DNA from: JANQPA01 sp964628385
GTDB taxonomy: Bacteria > Bacteroidota > Bacteroidia > Chitinophagales > Saprospiraceae
Assembly: GCA_964628385.1 (NCBI GenBank)
Contig: CAZVOD010000021.1
Span: forward strand, 1 to 55,947
Reading direction: 5' to 3'
DNA: 55,947 nt
Part shown: positions 34,522 through 43,512 of the stretch, piece by piece
How positions within the stretch are numbered: the stretch's first letter is position 1
Layout: each line of letters opens with the position of its first letter
Made by a program: the position numbers and the translations under genes
The notes under the pieces: model-generated
The model's database searches: none
What the model was told of the DNA's origin: nothing
The model's input: the letters and a program-made list of their open reading frames with translations, nothing else

Positions 34522-37494
34522 TTAGAATCCAAGGGTTGCACCAAATACGAATCTTTTTTGTCTTGGATAAGCATTATTATCAATTCCATTTACAAATTCA
34601 GGATCCAAACCTCCGTACTCTGTCAACACAAACCAGTTTTCTGCTGTTCCGTATAATCTCAAAGATAATCCCTCTGGTAGGTTAGAAAAAGTATACCCTA
34701 ATGTAATGTTATCCAATCTTACAAAAGAAGCATCTTCCAAATAAGCATCAGAAAAGAATTGTGGATCATTAAATCCGGTTTGCAGTACAGATACGTGTAA
34801 GTTATTCAGGTGACTTGGACGAATATCCAGTAGATTATAAAAACCAAGGGCAGAGGCATTGTTATTGTAAACAAAGTTACCAATATTAGCTCTCAACGTA
34901 AATGACAGGTCAAAGCTCTTATAATACATATTTGAAGTCAATCCCATGATCACATCAGGAAGTGGTTTTTCTACAGGCCTTCTATCCTGGTTATTTACTA
35001 TCCCGTCCGCGTTAAGGTCTTCGTACATATCAGCCAAATCAACGACACCATCTTCATTGTGATCAATATTATCTACCAATGGATTACCATTAGCATCTAA
35101 TTTATGATCAAACAATAAAAAAGATCTAAAGGGAAATCCTGCTCTAAGCACCTGAACGGTATTACCAACACCTCCCTGAATACCTCCTGTCAAAACTCCA
35201 CCGGCAGAACCGTCTACAGATACAATCTCATTTTGGTTGTAGGAAGCATTAAAGCCAAGGTCCCATGTAAATTCACTATCCGTCAGGATGGTGGCATTTA
35301 AGGTCAATTCAACCCCTTTGTTTTCCAGCTCACCGATATTAGTCAAAACGCGGTCCGTCAGGTTAGTACCCGCAGGCACATTAACTGTGAACAAAAGGTT
35401 ATCCGTTTTCTTGTAATAGTATTCAATAGTACCGTTAATACGCCCATTAGAGAAACCAAAATCCAAACCTGCATTAAACTGGGTCGTTTCTTCCCATTGC
35501 AACCCTGCATCATAACCGTTGGGACGAATGGTAGAAACAAACTGATCGCCAAACTGATATCTCGCTCTAAGGTCAGACACCTGATAAACCGGCAAAAACT
35601 GGAAGTCACCAATTTCTTGGTTACCAGTTACACCATATCCCACTCTCAGTTTAAGGTCAGAGAAGGTATTGGCCAGGCCGGCAGCAAAAGGCTCCTGAAG
35701 AATTCTCCAGCCCAATGCAGCAGAGGGGAAAGTACCCCAGCGATTTTCTTCCCCAAAACGAGAAGAACCATCTCTACGTACAGTAAGTGTCAGTAAGTAT
35801 TTGTCTAACAAAGAATATTGTAAACGACCAAATACACCGATCAGGCGGTTATCTACCTCAAAACTTGTAGACTCAAACATTGTTGCAGGAGCAAGACTGT
35901 TAAAGCCGAAGATATCGGTATCGATATTAAAGGCATCAATGTTATTTCCGGTTGTTGTAAAGTCCTGATAAGAATAACCGGCTGTTATATCAAAGTTTTG
36001 GCTAGCTCCTACATCAAACTTATAGTTTAAATAGGCATCAAAAAGTAAGTTGACAAATCTACCGTCATTGAGGTTAATCGAACCATTACGGTTTCCAACC
36101 AGCAAGTTTGTGTAAGTAGTTGGAGAGAAAAACCTGTTGTTGTTGTTATCAATATCATATCCTAAATTTACCTTACCACTCAAACCGGGGATAAAGTCGG
36201 GAGTATACTCAAATTCCAGATTACTAATACTACCAAATTCCTGGAAAATTGAGTTTTGCTGCTCAATGGTAGACACTGGGTTTCTTGGTGTTAAAGCTTC
36301 ACCATATTCGAAGTAACCACCAAAGGCTGTATTATTCAAATCGAGTACCGGCTGGGTTGGATCAAATGTCCAGGCATTGCCTATAGCTCCCAGGTCGTTG
36401 ATACGCTCGTTGAAGTTAGCCTTCACGTTAGCAGCAATGTTCAACTGATCATTCAATAAAGAAAGGTCAAGTGCCAAACCAAAGCCGATACGTTCCGCTT
36501 CGTAAGGCCTAACAACACCTTCTATTTTTTGATAGTTGGTAGAAATGCGGTAAGCGAAGTTTTCGCCTCCTCCAGATACGGCCAAATCGTGGTTTTGTCC
36601 GAAAGTCGTCTCGCGAGAAATTTCCTCGAACCAATCTGTTCTCTCTGGCCCTATATCTTCAATACGGTTAGGAGCTACGAAGGTAACGACATTTCTAAAT
36701 TCTGCTGGAGACAAAACAGGAAGGCTTTTGGTGGGGCTGGCAAAAGAAGCAAAACCATTGTAGGTAAACCTTGGCTTGCTATTTTTATTACCTCGCTTGG
36801 TTGTTACCATGATTACACCGTTGGCACCACGAGAACCATAAATAGCTGTCGCAGAAGCATCTTTCAAAACGGTAAAAGTTTCTACATCACTGGGGCTCAC
36901 ATAAAAGGCCAGGTTAGCACCGTTACCTACTGGTACTCCGTCAATAACGATAAGTGGAGCGTTGTTACCAGTGGTCGTACCCCCACGAATTCTGATGTTA
37001 CCCCCACCCCCTGGAGTAGCACTAGGGGTGATCTGCACCCCGGCTACTTTACCAGTGATCAGGTTTTCGGCAGATACCAATGCCCCTTTGTTAAAATCCT
37101 TGTTACCAACAGCAGTAAGAGAACCTGTAGCGTCTTCCTTTTTTACAGAACCATAACCAATGACAACAACTTCATCCAGTACTTCACCGGCAGCCAGCGC
37201 TATATCGATAACCCCGGAAGTACCAATGGTTACCTTCTGAGCTTTATATCCGGTATAGGAAAACTCCAATTCGGAGTACCCTTCAGGAACATCTAGTGAG
37301 TAAGTACCGTCGAAATCAGTGATTGTACCCGAACTGGTGCCCACTACGAGAACGTTAGCGCCAATTAATGGCTCTCCGTTCTGCGCATCGGTTACCGTAC
37401 CGGTAATAGTCCGTTGTGCAAAGGAAGCCGTGCACAGTAAAAGAGCAGCTACGAGAAGTAACCCCCTGCAGTAGAGATTGACTATAAGTTTCAT
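34522..37494 (-). CDS. SusC/RagA family TonB-linked outer-membrane transporter
   Basis: 990-aa TonB-dependent importer. In order: a signal peptide (1-27), a carboxypeptidase-regulatory-like domain (GTVTDAQNGEPLIGANVLV), the SusC signature around residue 110 (LDEVVVIGYGSVKKEDATGS), a plug with RIRGGTTTGNNAPLIVIDG, and a 22-strand barrel ending FVFGATLGF. It should import oligosaccharides released at the surface, energised by TonB. It heads the SusCD-E/F operon. The GH53 galactanase is 362 bases upstream on the same strand and suggests a galactan substrate. Confidence 0.96.
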   Translation of the reverse strand: MKLIVNLYCRGLLLVAALLLCTASFAQRTITGTVTDAQNGEPLIGANVLVVGTSSGTITDFDGTYSLDVPEGYSELEFSYTGYKAQKVTIGTSGVIDIALAAGEVLDEVVVIGYGSVKKEDATGSLTAVGNKDFNKGALVSAENLITGKVAGVQITPSATPGGGGNIRIRGGTTTGNNAPLIVIDGVPVGNGANLAFYVSPSDVETFTVLKDASATAIYGSRGANGVIMVTTKRGNKNSKPRFTYNGFASFASPTKSLPVLSPAEFRNVVTFVAPNRIEDIGPERTDWFEEISRETTFGQNHDLAVSGGGENFAYRISTNYQKIEGVVRPYEAERIGFGLALDLSLLNDQLNIAANVKANFNERINDLGAIGNAWTFDPTQPVLDLNNTAFGGYFEYGEALTPRNPVSTIEQQNSIFQEFGSISNLEFEYTPDFIPGLSGKVNLGYDIDNNNNRFFSPTTYTNLLVGNRNGSINLNDGRFVNLLFDAYLNYKFDVGASQNFDITAGYSYQDFTTTGNNIDAFNIDTDIFGFNSLAPATMFESTSFEVDNRLIGVFGRLQYSLLDKYLLTLTVRRDGSSRFGEENRWGTFPSAALGWRILQEPFAAGLANTFSDLKLRVGYGVTGNQEIGDFQFLPVYQVSDLRARYQFGDQFVSTIRPNGYDAGLQWEETTQFNAGLDFGFSNGRINGTIEYYYKKTDNLLFTVNVPAGTNLTDRVLTNIGELENKGVELTLNATILTDSEFTWDLGFNASYNQNEIVSVDGSAGGVLTGGIQGGVGNTVQVLRAGFPFRSFLLFDHKLDANGNPLVDNIDHNEDGVVDLADMYEDLNADGIVNNQDRRPVEKPLPDVIMGLTSNMYYKSFDLSFTLRANIGNFVYNNNASALGFYNLLDIRPSHLNNLHVSVLQTGFNDPQFFSDAYLEDASFVRLDNITLGYTFSNLPEGLSLRLYGTAENWFVLTEYGGLDPEFVNGIDNNAYPRQKRFVFGATLGF

Positions 37495-37856
37495 AAATTA
37501 CTAATTTTGGTTGTATTGTTGCTCGTTAATAAATCGCTAATAATTAATCTTTCCTTAACTCTGGTTTTTGGCTTTAGAAATTGAGTCAGTTAGATTTTCA
37601 ATACTAAAATAAGCATCATTATTTTAACTGAAGAATGATCTGCCAAAATAAATTAACTCAACCTCTTCATAATTAGCAAAACATTCTCTTTCTAGCCTCC
37701 TCTGCTTTTCAATTGCCTAAATCTAGGAAGACTAAACCACTTTTTCGCAACAATATCCAATTAACCATTATTTAACAAATGATTTTAACAATTGTACCCA
37801 TTTTTTTGATTATCGAGCTATTTGACGAACTTCTCAGTCAATTGCCCGCAACTTTA
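37495..37856. other. 362-bp gene-free region upstream of susC
   Basis: AT-rich, no reading frame of note. It presumably holds the susC promoter and leader and the 3' end of the galactanase transcript. I could not fix a promoter or a regulator site. Confidence 0.4.
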
Positions 37857-39278
37857 CTATCTCTGTTGAATATAAATCGTATCGCTTTTTGTTACGCCAC
37901 TCAACGGCCATTTTATTCGTATGCCGTAGACTCCCACCGGCAATTCCGGTAGGTTTATTCTGGTATTGTAAAAACCTATTTTCCTGGCTGCTACTACTCT
38001 TCCATCCATACTCAGCAACTGCAGTTGTGCAATCTCTCTTGAAAGCTGCTTTGGCATGTCAATTCCCAGAATGCTGCCGTTATTGAGCACATAAAAAGAT
38101 GGATTAGCGTATTCTACAGTTGAGGTCGATGTGGTAAGCCCCTCATAGTCTACTTCCATCCACTCAATACCTCCTTCGCCCAATAAATTATTTTCAAAAT
38201 CAAAAAAGGTAGCGTTCTCATAGTGTGAGCCTTCTCCCCACCTTGTTCCGCAAGAAGAAGACACCCAGGCCGGCTCCCAGTAAATTACGCCCAATCCTCC
38301 ATTGTCAATGACCTGCTGCGTCAGGTTAACTAACCAGCGTTTTTGCATCTGCGGACTGGGAGGCGTAAAATCCGGATGGGTTTCATTATTGATATTATTG
38401 GCATTGTCATTGAATTCAAAAGTCCAGGGATAGCCCGTTTCTACTATCATAACTTCATATCCCGGATACTCATTTTTGAGGCGGGCAACAATCTGTCCAG
38501 TTTCTTCATTATCAGTGGGTTGATGCCAGGTCCAATAATAGGAGATTCCCATAATGTCAAAATCCGTCACCCCATTTTTCACAAATTCTCCCATCAACCC
38601 AACAGCATCACCCGGCCCGGCAGCATGCAAAACAATTTCAACTTCTACGCTTTTTTCGCTTTCCAGGTCTCTTACCGCCTGGATAGCCGTGTTGAATAGC
38701 TGGCTGTTGCGATCCCAATCCAGTACCCAACCAGCATTATTGACTTCTTTTGACAGAAGAATGCCCCGGTTGGTCTCATTACCAATCTGAACCATCTCCG
38801 GAAGTAAATCCTCGGCCTGCAAATTGGCTAAAGTCTTGTAGATGTAGTTATACAGCGAATCTTTTAGCACGGGGAGATCATCTACCACCGAAGCCCAGGC
38901 TTCCGGAATAATTTGTGCCCCGGGGTCAGCCCACGTATCTGAAAGATGAAAATCCAACAGCAGCTCCATCCCGCTTTCTCTGGCGCGTCGAATGCTTTTT
39001 TTAACATCAGCCAGATCGCTGTATCGCTTACCACTATTGATATTATCGTACCAAGAGGGAGTATGCCATAATCGCAGGCGGACTAAATTGGAATTGTGGT
39101 CGGCAAATATCTGGAAAGGATCTTTGGCTTCACTATTTTCAGTATAAACCACTCCGCAGTCTTCCATTTCGTTTATGTAAGATAGATCATTACCGAAATA
39201 AAACTCTTGCGCGGGCAAATATGGTGATATACCAAAAACTAGAAATAGAGGAAAAAGGAACTTCAAAGCCCAATGCAT
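37857..39278 (-). CDS. Secreted GH53 endo-beta-1,4-galactanase with T9SS tail
   Basis: 473-aa arabinogalactan endo-beta-1,4-galactanase, which cleaves the galactan side chains of pectin. Signal peptide 1-24; GH53 TIM barrel about 25-395, with acid/base E168 in QIGNETNRG and nucleophile E280 in MIVETGYPWTF. Other family motifs are LVRLRLWHTPSWY and LLLDFHLSDTWADPG. The last ~80 residues (LLSMDGRVVAARK, LPVGVYGIRI) are a T9SS type A sorting domain, so the enzyme is exported and likely surface-attached. It lies upstream of susC on the same strand. Confidence 0.93.
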   Translation of the reverse strand: MHWALKFLFPLFLVFGISPYLPAQEFYFGNDLSYINEMEDCGVVYTENSEAKDPFQIFADHNSNLVRLRLWHTPSWYDNINSGKRYSDLADVKKSIRRARESGMELLLDFHLSDTWADPGAQIIPEAWASVVDDLPVLKDSLYNYIYKTLANLQAEDLLPEMVQIGNETNRGILLSKEVNNAGWVLDWDRNSQLFNTAIQAVRDLESEKSVEVEIVLHAAGPGDAVGLMGEFVKNGVTDFDIMGISYYWTWHQPTDNEETGQIVARLKNEYPGYEVMIVETGYPWTFEFNDNANNINNETHPDFTPPSPQMQKRWLVNLTQQVIDNGGLGVIYWEPAWVSSSCGTRWGEGSHYENATFFDFENNLLGEGGIEWMEVDYEGLTTSTSTVEYANPSFYVLNNGSILGIDMPKQLSREIAQLQLLSMDGRVVAARKIGFYNTRINLPELPVGVYGIRIKWPLSGVTKSDTIYIQQR

Positions 39279-39394
39279 GTTGTTTGTTTTAATTCATTAT
39301 TAAATATAATATAAGGAAAGATATCTATCAGACTGTATTGGCTTTTTGTCTATAATTTTACATTTGTAAAACGGAATGATATTTGGCAAATGGC

Positions 39395-41221
39395 CTATTT
39401 ATTTAAAAGTTTACCTAGCTTAGGTAGCATAGCTATATTTTTGACCTGAAACTTTTCCAGGTCTGTCAAAATCCTGCTCAACAAACTGATGGCATCATTG
39501 ATGTATACCCCTTTGTTCAGCATGACACATTCTGCCCTGAGCGAATAGGTCGCATCTGTAATTTCGGACCGAGAGGGCAATCCTTTTTTTGCAAGATTTT
39601 CAAGTACCTGAGTTGCCCAGACACTAGGAATATGAGCTGCATTACAGATCGCCAGAATTTCCTTTTGTACCCATCCTATATTATCCCAGCCAGTTTCTAC
39701 GGCAAGGTCTCCTCTGGCGATCATTACACCTATATATTTAGTTTGCATGGCGGCCAGCAAAATCCTTGGTAGGTTATCGAAGGCTCTTTTTGTTTCTATT
39801 TTCAGGATAATATTCAGCTGATCCAGGGCATTCAGTTGCCGAAGTAAGTCTAGTAGTTCCCAGACATCTTCCGGGGTGTTAACGAAGCTAAAGTTGACGG
39901 CATCTGCATGTTTTACCACAAAATTGAGGTCTTCCCGGTCTTTGGCTGTCAAACCACTGATATGTAAATCAGTATCAGGAAAATTGATGCCTTTTTCAGC
40001 TTTTAGCCTGGCTCCCGTGAGCTTAGCTCTGGTGATGCGCACCCTGAATGAATCATCAAAAACCTCTTCAATCACACTAGCTATTTTACCATCATCAAAA
40101 AGAATGGGTTCTCCTGGTTTTACCGCTTCAAATACTTCGGGTAGCTGACAAGAAATATGAGCTTCCTGTATTAAATTTCCATCTTCATCAAACACAGCGG
40201 GCTCTCCCGGGATATTAGCCCGGTGAACGGTGATGTAATCATTGACTCTCAACTGTATAGATCGCTCCACAGGCGGAATCGCTCCTACCTCTATAGGCGA
40301 TAGGCTTTCCTCTTCGGGGTAGAGCAATGTGCCTGTACCGATATAGGAAGAATCATAACAATGCAGGAGAATATCCTCCTCGTTGAAAGCCATTACCTTC
40401 AAACGCCGACTACTGCCACGAGTATCAGTAAACTTGAGTTGATCCCCTACTTTTAGGCTTTCCCAACTCTCAGGAGCGATGGGCAAAGAATTAGGATCAG
40501 ACTCCTGGGTGAGTTTTTTGGTAAAAAATAAAATGGCGGGTTGGGTGACATTGCCCATTTCATCACGCTCCGGCGAAAACTTCCTGACCCTGGCACCGGG
40601 CTTGATCTCTCCGGTACGGATTTTGGGCCCTGCCAAATCCATTGTAATCTTCACTTTTCGGCCCAGCTCGGTAGCAGCTTGCTTGATATTTTTAATCATC
40701 AACTGCCAAACCTCTGGTCCATCGTGTGCACAATTGATACGGGCACAATTCATACCGTTCTCTATCATCTGGTACACCATATTATAATCGTAAGCAGCCT
40801 GGGTTGGCTGGGTCACCATAATGCGAACCCTCCGGCCCTTGGAGCGATACCCCAAAAGCTTTTTAGTATGCTCGTTCAGTAGTTTATCTGCATTTTTAAT
40901 GGAAAGGCCCGGCTTCAATTTCAAATCTTTTTTTTCCAACACCTTATTAAGCATAAAGCGAATTAACTGCAGACTGGCCATAATGTGAGATTCCGCTCTG
41001 GCCAAACGAGACATTCCCAGGTAGCCCAATTGTTTTTGCAACCGAGTCAAATCATGTTGTCTGATTGCCAGGTAATGCGCCAGGTTCCTGGCACTCTTGT
41101 GATAGTCGTCGTTTATAGTCTTGAGCGTGGGCTTTAGCGCTTTTTCTGCCGCACCGGCATGCTCAATAAGTCCATCAATCTCCTCCAGCAGCTCTTCTAT
41201 CTTTTCTTTTTTTATTTTCAT
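39395..41221 (-). CDS. Pyruvate kinase-like protein with long N-terminal extension and no C-terminal domain
   Basis: 608 aa. Residues about 135-600 carry pyruvate-kinase catalytic motifs: substrate and metal segments NCARINCAHDG and MDLAGPKIRTG, the catalytic lysine region IILKIETKRAFDNL, MIARGDLAVE, and VWATQVLENL...PSRSEITDA. The first ~130 residues are a helical, charged extension not found in canonical enzymes. The usual ~120-residue C-terminal allosteric domain is missing: the chain ends soon after the barrel. The B-domain region is larger than usual. It may still be a kinase, but regulation must differ from standard pyruvate kinase. Confidence 0.85.
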   Translation of the reverse strand: MKIKKEKIEELLEEIDGLIEHAGAAEKALKPTLKTINDDYHKSARNLAHYLAIRQHDLTRLQKQLGYLGMSRLARAESHIMASLQLIRFMLNKVLEKKDLKLKPGLSIKNADKLLNEHTKKLLGYRSKGRRVRIMVTQPTQAAYDYNMVYQMIENGMNCARINCAHDGPEVWQLMIKNIKQAATELGRKVKITMDLAGPKIRTGEIKPGARVRKFSPERDEMGNVTQPAILFFTKKLTQESDPNSLPIAPESWESLKVGDQLKFTDTRGSSRRLKVMAFNEEDILLHCYDSSYIGTGTLLYPEEESLSPIEVGAIPPVERSIQLRVNDYITVHRANIPGEPAVFDEDGNLIQEAHISCQLPEVFEAVKPGEPILFDDGKIASVIEEVFDDSFRVRITRAKLTGARLKAEKGINFPDTDLHISGLTAKDREDLNFVVKHADAVNFSFVNTPEDVWELLDLLRQLNALDQLNIILKIETKRAFDNLPRILLAAMQTKYIGVMIARGDLAVETGWDNIGWVQKEILAICNAAHIPSVWATQVLENLAKKGLPSRSEITDATYSLRAECVMLNKGVYINDAISLLSRILTDLEKFQVKNIAMLPKLGKLLNK

Positions 41222-41364
41222 TATCTCCTGATTATTGCGAAGGGGAAAATAAGGATTTTGCCAGGAATTTCAGTTGAAAAGCTGACCATTGTCAGTTTTC
41301 GATGACTTATTTTTTGCTATTTTGTAAAATGTGTTTTTGACTTTTTAGAAATCAATTTACAGCA

Positions 41365-41850
41365 ATGGATAATATCATTTTTTACGAAGAACAACGATTT
41401 AATCAGCCCTGGATTTGGGTGTTGCTAGTTGGCTTGAATCTTTTGATAGGCTGGGGCGTCATCCAGCAGCTTGCTTTTGAAATTCCCTGGGGTACTAATC
41501 CAGCCCCCGATGCTGTTTTAATTAGCATTCAAGCTATGCCGATATTATTATTGATCCTGTTTATTGTTTTTCATTTAAAAACCATCATTTCACAGGATAA
41601 GATAAATATCATCTTTGTACCTTTTGTCAACAAAACCATTCGATGGAAAGAAGTTGAAAAAGCTTATATCAGGCAATACAAGCCATTGATGGAATACGGC
41701 GGCTGGGGCATTCGCAGGGGGCTCAGTGGCCGGGCCTACAACGTCAAAGGCAAAACAGGCCTGCAACTGCAACTCAAAAGTGGTAAAAAGATATTAATCG
41801 GCACCCAAAAAGGCGAGGAGCTAAAACGATTGTTGGACTTGCTAAACTAG
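41365..41850 (+). CDS. Two-span membrane protein of unknown function
   Basis: 161 aa with two membrane segments (about 16-34 WVLLVGLNLLIGWGVIQQL and 49-72), then a soluble PH-like tail (FVNKTIRWKEVEKAYIRQYK, GLQLQLKSGKKILIGTQKGEEL). This layout resembles bacterial PH-domain membrane proteins, but I cannot assign a family securely. It is divergent from the pyruvate-kinase-like gene and ends in a bidirectional terminator shared with the T9SS protein gene. Confidence 0.75.
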   Translation: MDNIIFYEEQRFNQPWIWVLLVGLNLLIGWGVIQQLAFEIPWGTNPAPDAVLISIQAMPILLLILFIVFHLKTIISQDKINIIFVPFVNKTIRWKEVEKAYIRQYKPLMEYGGWGIRRGLSGRAYNVKGKTGLQLQLKSGKKILIGTQKGEELKRLLDLLN

Positions 41851-41855
41851 AGTTG

Positions 41856-41894
41856 AATAAGCTGTAAGAATGCTATTGATTCTTACAGCTTATT
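41856..41894. terminator. Bidirectional terminator between converging genes
   Basis: Perfect 15-bp stem AATAAGCTGTAAGAA (41856-41870) / TTCTTACAGCTTATT (41880-41894) with a 9-base loop, between the stop of the plus-strand membrane protein and the stop of the minus-strand T9SS protein; TATTATTTTTT follows on the plus strand. Confidence 0.75.
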
Positions 41895-41900
41895 TAGCTA

Positions 41901-43028
41901 TTATTTTTTCACGAATCGTACTGTTTCTACAGTAGTCCCCAGATCCACCTGTAGGAAGTAGACGCCGGCATTCAGGCTGCTAACATCTATATTTTTAAAA
42001 TCTACGGCGCTGAATCGCTTCATTACCTGCCCTGCGGCATTGAGAATAGCAAACTCAGCGTAGCCATCCATACGGACATTGAGCGCAGAAGCGGTAAGAG
42101 TTGGAAAAACATTCAGGCTATTACCTTCTGAAGTACTCACCACAGCTACCCTATGATATTCAAAAGCGCCATCAAAATCCACTTGTTTCAGGCGATAGTA
42201 ATTGACCCCGCTGTAAGGCTGGCGATCCAAAAAGTTGTATTCCTGAGCTTCTACGGTTGTTCCCTGGCCCGCTACCCGGCCTATTTCCCTAAAGTTTTGT
42301 CCATCCCGACTTCGCTCAACCGCCATGTAGTCATTGTTGAGCTCGGAGGCAGTACGCCAACTCAGCATTACTCCCTGATCTGTTTTTTTAGCATCGAAGG
42401 CGGCTAGCTCTATGGGGAGATTGGTAACACCATTTAAACGAATAGCCACGTCATCGCCATTTGGTAATCCGTTTGAAATAACTAAGGCTTTGTCAGTCGC
42501 ACCGGCGTCATGGCAGTATAATCGGAAATATATCGTCACATCACTAGTAATTGTTGCTTGACTCACCAAAGAGGCATCAAACATGAAGTCAGTGGCATTC
42601 GCTATTATTCCAACAGGAACTGGTAATTCCATTGCATTGGTTAAAAAATTCGAATTATCTGTAGCAGCTAAACAAAAGCAAGTATCAGGACCAAAAGTAT
42701 TGGCATCGGAAGAGTCACGGCTCATACGAATTTCAAGTGTACCAAAAATGGTAGAATCTAAACTACCACTCTCTAAAGTAACTTCAAAACCTATGTATTT
42801 CCCGGCTGTCTTCGCATCTACCCTGTTACCAGTTACCCAATCACTCGTTCTAAAGCCGGTGCCCGTAGGCGTAGTCAAGCCTACGGCTAAAAGAGTGGTT
42901 GCATTGATTCCGGTAGAGAGGTTAACCGTATCTCCTGTCTCGTCCCAGGTAGCTAAAACATCATCACCTTGCCCATTCACGAGTAGGGGCAGTATAAGTA
43001 GGAGAGAGAATATCAATTTTTTTATCAT
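41901..43028 (-). CDS. Secreted protein with T9SS sorting domain, unknown function
   Basis: 375 aa: signal peptide (1-20, ending LLVNGQ), a beta-rich N-terminal domain of unknown function (about 20-200, with a cysteine pair CFC near 120), a fibronectin-like linker with the common text LSWRTASELNNDYMAVERS and YYRLKQVDFDG, and a C-terminal type A T9SS sorting domain (LNVFPTLTASALNVRM, LNAGVYFLQV). It is exported through the outer membrane and probably attached to the surface. No enzymatic motif is visible. Confidence 0.85.
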   Translation of the reverse strand: MIKKLIFSLLLILPLLVNGQGDDVLATWDETGDTVNLSTGINATTLLAVGLTTPTGTGFRTSDWVTGNRVDAKTAGKYIGFEVTLESGSLDSTIFGTLEIRMSRDSSDANTFGPDTCFCLAATDNSNFLTNAMELPVPVGIIANATDFMFDASLVSQATITSDVTIYFRLYCHDAGATDKALVISNGLPNGDDVAIRLNGVTNLPIELAAFDAKKTDQGVMLSWRTASELNNDYMAVERSRDGQNFREIGRVAGQGTTVEAQEYNFLDRQPYSGVNYYRLKQVDFDGAFEYHRVAVVSTSEGNSLNVFPTLTASALNVRMDGYAEFAILNAAGQVMKRFSAVDFKNIDVSSLNAGVYFLQVDLGTTVETVRFVKK

Positions 43029-43250
43029 GTTTTTTTGGATTATATGGTAGTTATAAAGTTAATGATCTAATTGTTAGAGAATTAGGTTAAAAATAGTCAG
43101 GCGTATAGGCCTGTTATGATTTGTTGGCAAAGATTTGGTGGTGTGGGTAGCAGTCAATGTTTTAGGGTATAATGAATTCATTATGGTAAAGTTAAACTCT
43201 TATTGTATAAAAGCGAAAAATATTGGAGTATAATCCAGTAAAATTCACTC
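43029..43250. other. Gene-free region ahead of the palindrome cluster
   Basis: AT-rich, no reading frame. It presumably holds the promoter of the T9SS protein gene. Confidence 0.35.
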
Positions 43251-43282
43251 AAGACATGACATGTCTAGACATGTCATGTCTT
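43251..43282. repeat. 32-bp perfect palindrome
   Basis: AAGACATGACATGT (43251-43264), CTAG, ACATGTCATGTCTT (43269-43282): every base pairs with its symmetric partner. Five more T follow (43283-43287), so a plus-strand RNA could form a terminator-like hairpin. The core AGACATGACAT recurs in the longer inverted repeat 60 bases downstream. Confidence 0.9.
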
Positions 43283-43343
43283 TTTTTGAAGCGCATATCA
43301 TAGTAGTAAAAACCCTATTATTGGCTGCTTTTTGGGCATATTT

Positions 43344-43416
43344 GCAGACATGACATTTTTAGATATGACATCTCTGTTTTTTTTCCAGATGTCATATCTA
43401 AAAATGTCATGTCTGC
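43344..43416. repeat. Perfect inverted repeat with 30-bp arms
   Basis: Left arm 43344-43373 and right arm 43387-43416 are exact reverse complements, separated by a 13-base T-rich loop. Each arm contains AGACATGACAT plus a variant AGATATGACAT. With the neighbouring palindrome this makes six copies of AGAYATGACAT in both orientations within 166 bases. It lies 97 bases before the start of the 767-aa membrane protein. Confidence 0.9.
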
Positions 43417-43512
43417 CCGGTCTTTTTCTGCCCGGCCTCCCCCACCCAGGATTTTTTAGTAAGTTTGACACCGCTATAACGATTAAAACATTACAAGCGA
43501 AACAACAAACAC

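Noticed and set aside
36529..37296. 255-codon open frame on the plus strand
   Set aside because: Antisense shadow of the susC plug and N-terminal region; no protein-like features.
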